Position numbers and translations under genes: made by a program. A DNA stretch of 64,000 bases from Saururus chinensis (lineage: Eukaryota > Streptophyta > Magnoliopsida > Piperales > Saururaceae): contig CP141147.1 in the NCBI GenBank assembly GCA_035235625.1, positions 2,766,001-2,830,000 of the forward strand, given 5' to 3'. Shown piece after piece: positions 58,746 through 64,000 of this stretch. The notes beneath the pieces are model-generated. The model did not search any database and was not told where the DNA came from. It saw only the letters and a program-made list of their open reading frames with translations. The number at the start of each line of letters is the position of its first letter. The first letter of the stretch is position 1.

Positions 58746-60177
58746 TGATCGTTTATAATTAAACCCTTTGCAAGTGTACAAGGTAATTGTACTAGGATGA
58801 GTATTTAAGGTTGTCGAACCTCAGGGACGGATGAATTATTACTAAATCTAAAGAGAAATTTGCTGATTAAAAACCAAAACAACTTAAACTTAAATTAAGC
58901 AAAAGAAAAGAATCAACTAGTTTAAAAACAAGAGATTAATATGATGGAATTTACTTAGGAATTCGAATCCACTATAGAACCATAACAATTCCTTAACTTT
59001 TAATCTAAATCTAGTGTGAATATGAACAAGTATTCTCAGCTACAAGTTAGAATTACTTCAGAAAGAATCATTAATTAACTTCCATGGCATGAACTATCTT
59101 CGACAATAGCACGAATCATCTACACTAAATAGCTATAGGCATGACCCGTCTAATCTTAGTATAACTCATCCAAGTCATTAATTATCTGAACAATAAAACT
59201 ATTGTATGACCATCTCATCTAAATCACAGAAATTAGAATTGATGCAAATATCAAAACCACATCAATCTATCATCTACAAGACAATAAATCAACATAGATT
59301 TGAATAAACATGAAAAACTCTTCCATTAAAAAAGAAATCCTTATCATACAATTGTCATAATTTACAACTGAGATCTAAATTAAAAAAAAAAGAAACTGAA
59401 ACTTATCTATAGCTTCATCAACTCCTAAGTAAAAGAAAAGTTTAGCCTTCCATGGTAGAAGAAAGCACTTGAATCTCCATTAAAAGCTTTGAGTTCTTCT
59501 CCATCTTCTTCTTCCTTCTAATCTTCAGAAAATCTACTTGCTAACTCCCAATTTCGAGTCAAATATGTCTTTATATAGGCATAAGATCCGTAGGAAGGAG
59601 TCCAATATGAAAAAGACTCGAAATTGGCTGAAATAAGGAAATTGCGCGTTATGCCGTTCGAATGCCCTGCATGCCCGTTCGAACGCCTATACTGCATTTT
59701 TCTCCAAAATCACGTTATCCTGTTCGAACGTCCTGCATGCCCATTCGACGGCTACACTGTTTTTGCAATCTGGACAGTTTTTCTGGGCAATCCATATTCT
59801 GTTCATTAAGCTCTTTCTTTCATGTCCATATTAATTTTCAACATGTTTATAACTCCGAAAAGTTATCCAAATCACTTTAAAGCATGTCAAGACTATTTTG
59901 AATTATTCCAAACATCGTCTAAGTACTTCGATAAGCGCATTTTACCTACAAAGCATTAAAACATCACATTTTAGACATGTAGAATATAATTAAGATCTCA
60001 ACTTGATTCAAATACATATCTAAACTACTAATAACTACAAAATTATTAATAATTAAACTAAAAGACTAATATCTATCTTAATATATATAAACCATAACTA
60101 ACTCTAAATTAACCTAATCTATACTAGCAAATAAGGTAAAAAGGCATATAAAATATCTATATATTTCATACTTATCA
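58746..60177 (-). repeat. 5' LTR of the Athila-type element
   Basis: 1432 bp, differing from the 3' LTR at only scattered positions and small indels. It carries the same GTTCGAACG cluster (59650-59760), with a one-base loss in the last palindrome. Confidence 0.88.
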
Positions 60178-61018
60178 ATGTTCCCCCAACACTCATGGGG
60201 CATCGAGAGGCTTAATAAGCGAGGAGCTTTCCCATGATTTTCCATACCCATTCGTTCACCATGCTGATTATTTTTTCTTAGCGGGTATCAAGGAGCCTCC
60301 TCCGATAGTTTTTTGCCTTATACTAAATAACTATCTTTCATAATTTAGTAGCTTTTAGGATTTATACCAAATAACTACTCTTTAAATAAAATCAATATTA
60401 TCTAGAAATTGCAAACAAGAAAGCAACATTTTACAAGCATAATATCCTCTAGAAAATAAACCGAATAAGCAAAAATGGAACAAGAACAGTCTAAAAACAA
60501 CCAAACTTGATCCAAAACATATGAGGAATGTCTTACGAATTTCTGATACATGAACTTATAAACCGAATAAAAAACACTGCTAGCTGTGAGGCAAGACCAA
60601 TTTCAAAAATAAACTTGATTCATAAGATGAACTTCAACTCCTCATCTCTAATATTTCACCTTAAAATCATTCTTGCACCAACTTCCTCTACATACCCCTA
60701 TTTACAGAACCACTACTAGGAAGTATATTTCTAGATATGCCTGTAGAAATATTTATGTGTCAACATTAGTACTCACGTCCCATACCATGAGTATTTCATG
60801 TCACTATAAAAATAACTTATACTATGCTCTAGCGCAACAAGCCTTGGACCTATCCATTGACATAATGCGTCCCATACCACATGTGTCAAATAGTTTCTCC
60901 TTGGCTGTTCTACAATCCTGCTACAAACTTACCTAAGAGTATTTCCAATTTCACATATTTAAAATTTTCACATGATCTCATACTTGTAGTTAGAAAAACA
61001 AATGTCTTCGATACCAAC
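60178..61018 (-). other. Older Del-like flank and retrotransposon leader remnant
   Basis: 60178-60340 continues the older LTR module. From about 60930 the sequence resembles 49030-49120 (GACTTGTAGTTAGA-type words), the region between primer site and gag in the Del-like element. A primer-like TTGGTATCGAAGACA (minus strand) sits just left of 61019. The reading frames are short and unsupported. Confidence 0.5.
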
Positions 61019-61275
61019 TATCATGACTTGATTTTTAAAACCCTTTTTAAGAGCACGAACGATGATTCCTGAAGGAAATTTTTTTTTCTGTTTTGAAACC
61101 AAAACAAATAATTCGGCTAATTATCCAGATCATAATAACTGGGGTTCACAACTACGAATATCAAATCATATTCTTTGTATTATGTGACACCAAAAATCCA
61201 AAATCACTAAGCAAATTTTTTTCTAATCACAAGTGTGTTATCAATGAAACTAAATTAGCTCTTAGGTCCAAAATT
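61019..61275 (-). repeat. Truncated Del-like LTR terminus
   Basis: About 257 bp resembles the first part of 43440 and 49121 (ATTTTTAAAA, GGTTCACAA, AATATCAAA blocks). It ends abruptly where integrase-coding DNA begins, so the rest of the LTR and the end of pol have been deleted. Confidence 0.6.
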
Positions 61276-61278
61276 CAT

Positions 61279-64000
61279 TCACTGGTCACTTCTCCCATCC
61301 ACGGCACAATCCTGTAACTTGTTTTCCAACCTCGGAATGACCCTCTCATACTGCTTATTTGTTCGTGAATGGAAGGCTATACTGAAACTTAGGTTCATAC
61401 CTAACTTCTCCCGCAATCCTTTCCAAAATTGTGAGTTAAATCGACTGTCACTATTTGATAGAATTGACAACAACACTCTGTGTCGACTCATGATTTTCTT
61501 TATGTACATCTTTGCCAAAGCAATTAATAATTATGTCTTCTTTAAATGTAGGAATTGTTTATTCTTGTGAGTCCATCCACTATTATTTTAAATAACCTCA
61601 TTATCTTACAATATTCTAGACAGACCTGAAACGAAATCCTTGAAGTGTGATCCCATATCCATTCAGAGATTTCAATCAATTGTAAGGTACTAGAAGGTTT
61701 TTCAACATTCGGCTTTAACTGATAGACCAATTAAACACTTATATGCATATTCTTCTTTGTCCCTATTTATCCATTGCCACTAAAAATTCCTTTTCAGGTC
61801 TTGATACATCTTTAATTCTTTCAGATGGATTGGGTATTGAGATCTATGTGCCTCACACTACAGATCCTTTCCTAACTTGAGCATTGCCTAAACCACTGAT
61901 CTTTTTTGAAATCTTACTCCTCTTCCATCATAGTCTTCATTGAAATCAGGCATATCTAGCGACATCTACACATTTTTATTTTCTTTTCGAATTTGCAGAA
62001 TGTGATCATCTGGGTTGGATTTTCATTTTACTTGCATGTTGGCCACAACGAACTCTTGTTTTCCGTATACAACCCAATTTGAAATTTTGTTACGTCTTCC
62101 ATCAATTTCACTTCTATACCAGTATTTAAACAACTCTTCCTTTGACTTTTCAGCTCAATATATCGACCACCACTTTTTTTTATTTTCCTGAGTGATACTG
62201 AATAGAAAATTGTAGTCCTTATCCCATTCTATCCCCTGACTTTGTTTCCTATTAAAACTATTTTTCCATTTTGTATCAGCACAGATATTACTATATACTA
62301 TGAATTATCCACTATCAGATGGTAAAGCGAGGACATATACAACAATTAGCTTCCCCTTTTAACTCTTGGAATCCGTTCTCTCATTCTCCATTCCATATGA
62401 ACTTTACCCCTTTTCTAGTTAGCTTTGTCGAGGGTAATGCTATACCAGGAATTTCTTGGATGAACCTTCGGTACTGGCCAGACTTAGAAAACTTCTAATT
62501 TATGTAACTATCTTGGGCCTTCCCCACCTTATTATAACCTCGATCTTGTTTGGGTCCACTGACCCTCCATCTTATTAATATGTCCCAAAAGACCGCTTGT
62601 TCTAGCCAAAATACATACTTACATAGCGTAGCGTGTAATTAATGATCTTTCAGAATTTGTAGAACTATAGATAAGTATTTTTGGTATTCTTTTGGACTAG
62701 TAAACTATGCTAAAATAGCATCAACCAAAATCAGTTACAATTGAGTTCAATAGGCTTGATTCAAAATCTTCAAAAGTTGCTAGTGCAATTATTAATCCAA
62801 TAATATAAAAATCCTTAGTGGCCATATTGGGTATGAAAAAAGGTCATTAAACCATCTTTGTCTCGTCTTTTCACTAGATGGTATTCAAACCTTCAAACCT
62901 TTAAATCTATTGAAAAGAATACCTTGTCTCCTTGTGACTAATTCAACCAATCATTGATAAAAGGAAAAGAATGTTTATTCTCTATGGTAATAGAATTGTA
63001 CATCAATAATTTATACAGAATTTTAGTTATTTGTTCTTCTTTCTTACCAACAAAACTTGAGCTCCCATGGGAAAAACACTGAGTCAAATAAATCCTCTAT
63101 CCAATAACTCCTACAATTCATGAACTTCTTTCCATTCTACAGAAGTTGTTAAGTAGGGTGCCTTAGAATTAGGACTTATTCCTAGTAGTAAGTCAATTTA
63201 TTTTCATGGTGATGCCCCCAGGGAACCCCTCAGGAAAAATCCCTTATCACATCAATATTTTCTAATTTAGAAGTCAAAGGCTCTTAAAACAACATACTAG
63301 AAAGATACACATAACATCTCTTTGATATTCATTGTTGAGCTTTACTAGCAGGCATGATACATGTCCTTGCATGTTCTTTATTTCCACAAAAGGTAAAGTT
63401 TTCTTTTCTTTATTTCCACAAAAGTTAAAGTTTTTCTTTTCTTGCTTATGGAATATAACTCTTTTCTTCTAACAGTCTGTCATGTCTTCGCTCTCAGCTA
63501 ACCAATCCATTCCTAATTTTACTTCAAGGTCTATTATATGTACGAGCATAAGGTTAGCCTTCCATTCCAGGTTTTCTAATAACATAGACCCACTCATAAG
63601 CCTTAGGTTTTTGATCCGTCTTGATTTCTTCTTGGTTCTTTCTCTTGGGGCATTCCTTAATCTTATGTCCAAGATCCCCACATGCGAAACATCATTTTTC
63701 ACTTATATAACAGCTTTTTGGTGGATGAAATCGGTAACATTTTGAGTCATTTCTTAAATTTTTTCTCCCCTTGAGTTTGGGTGGATGGTCTAGAGGTCTT
63801 CGAAAATTTTCAATTGGTGTTCTGGTTAGGGAATGCCACATTCCTCTTATTGTCTTCCATATTAGAATTGCTACTTTGCCCACTGTCCTTTCTTTCTTCT
63901 AAGAACTTTTGATATTCTTGCTCCAATAGAGAGACCAGTTCCACTATTTTGGCAAGAGTAGTGGGTTTCGGTTGGAATCCTTGCATTCGTAACTGTTGAA
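61279..64000 (-). pseudogene. Decayed chromovirus (Ty3/gypsy) gag-pol, runs off the right edge
   Basis: Reading on the minus strand from the window edge: a gag tail and linker (frame 63692-63883, containing RRPLDHPPKLKGRKN) and a CCHC zinc knuckle CFACGDLGHKIKECP at 63691-63647. The end of protease follows (LGMDWLAE near 63490-63520), then a reverse transcriptase with many stops (about 63070-62590; ENKHSFPFINDWL and FFSIDL pieces are recognisable). Integrase is at 61518-61279 (MAKMYIKKIMSRHRVLLSI, later AFHSRTNKQYER). The order gag-PR-RT-INT is that of Ty3/gypsy, and the motifs fit the Del/Tekay group. Most of protease and the integrase C-terminus are missing. Multiple stops and frameshifts make it nonfunctional. 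It may be the autonomous relative of the coding-free Del-like elements in the window. Confidence 0.8.

Larger units (their letters stand above)
52616..60177 (-). mobile_element. Athila-type LTR retrotransposon, gag-protease only
   Basis: Near-identical LTRs (52616-54049 and 58746-60177) start TGATCGTTTA and end ACTTATCA. ATGTT lies on both outer sides (52611-52615 and 60178-60182), a perfect 5-bp target duplication. The tRNA-Asp primer site and the gag-protease frame fix minus orientation. No reverse transcriptase, RNase H or integrase is present. The very similar LTRs indicate a recent insertion, so pol was probably missing before insertion or lost soon after it. Confidence 0.9.

Overview
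This window is a stretch of plant nuclear DNA, probably from a monocot. The monocot call is an inference from the GC-rich coding exons of the one gene lying in AT-rich DNA. The plant call rests on an HCT-type BAHD acyltransferase with the family's conserved intron, CACTA, Stowaway and Mutator-like transposons, chromovirus LTRs primed by tRNA-iMet, and an Athila-type retrotransposon primed by tRNA-Asp. I see no bacterial or organellar gene block. Nearly everything is transposable elements nested in each other. All assignments come from reading the sequence; no alignment or database search was run.

Layout. (1) 1-12.3 kb is the region upstream of the gene. It starts with a long hairpin repeat, is broken by a truncated LTR (about 2.2-4.2 kb) and a small foldback element in an (AT)n tract, and then by a CACTA-type transposon (5.3-10.3 kb). 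That transposon carries GA/hairpin tandem units and an intact solo LTR with a perfect 5-bp target duplication. (2) 12,393-14,552 is the only host gene with a readable full-length frame: a two-exon HCT-like acyltransferase of 389 residues. Its active-site HxxxDG and DFGWG motifs are present, but an in-frame block of roughly 45-60 residues is missing between them. (3) 15-18.2 kb is anonymous DNA with a 163-bp (TAA)n tract and a minisatellite of about 122 bp period. (4) 18.2-22.3 kb is a second copy of the gene's upstream region without the gene. A third, partial copy (22.4-22.7 plus 42.75-42.96 kb) is split by the next block.

(5) 22,673-42,747 is an old Del/Tekay-like LTR retrotransposon with no recognisable gag-pol. 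A solo LTR of the same family sits antisense inside its 5' LTR. Its interior is split by two Mutator-like elements. The first (28,238-35,608) has terminal inverted repeats of about 900 bp and carries three consecutive, spliceable urate oxidase exons on the minus strand. The second (36,932-40,339) has a perfect 10-bp target duplication, and each of its long inverted arms carries a decayed copy of the same host gene; a tRNA-like sequence lies between the arms. (6) 43,440-52,461 is a second Del-like element (minus strand, 5-bp target duplication CTCAT) with another solo LTR inside. (7) 52,616-60,177 is a young Athila-type element (minus strand) whose gag-protease frame is broken by one in-frame TAG. 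Elements 6 and 7 both landed in an older minus-strand Del-like fragment, in or beside the same short conserved module. (8) 60.3-64 kb is a badly decayed chromovirus gag-pol (minus strand) that runs off the right edge.

The genes do not form a pathway. The biological story is gene-fragment capture by Mutator-like elements, repeated insertion into one LTR module, and local duplication around a phenylpropanoid acyltransferase that has lost part of its coding sequence. I found no undescribed multi-gene system. The most unusual items are the spliceable uricase fragment, the double-arm gene copies in the second Mutator-like element, and the 163-bp flank duplication inside the Athila element.
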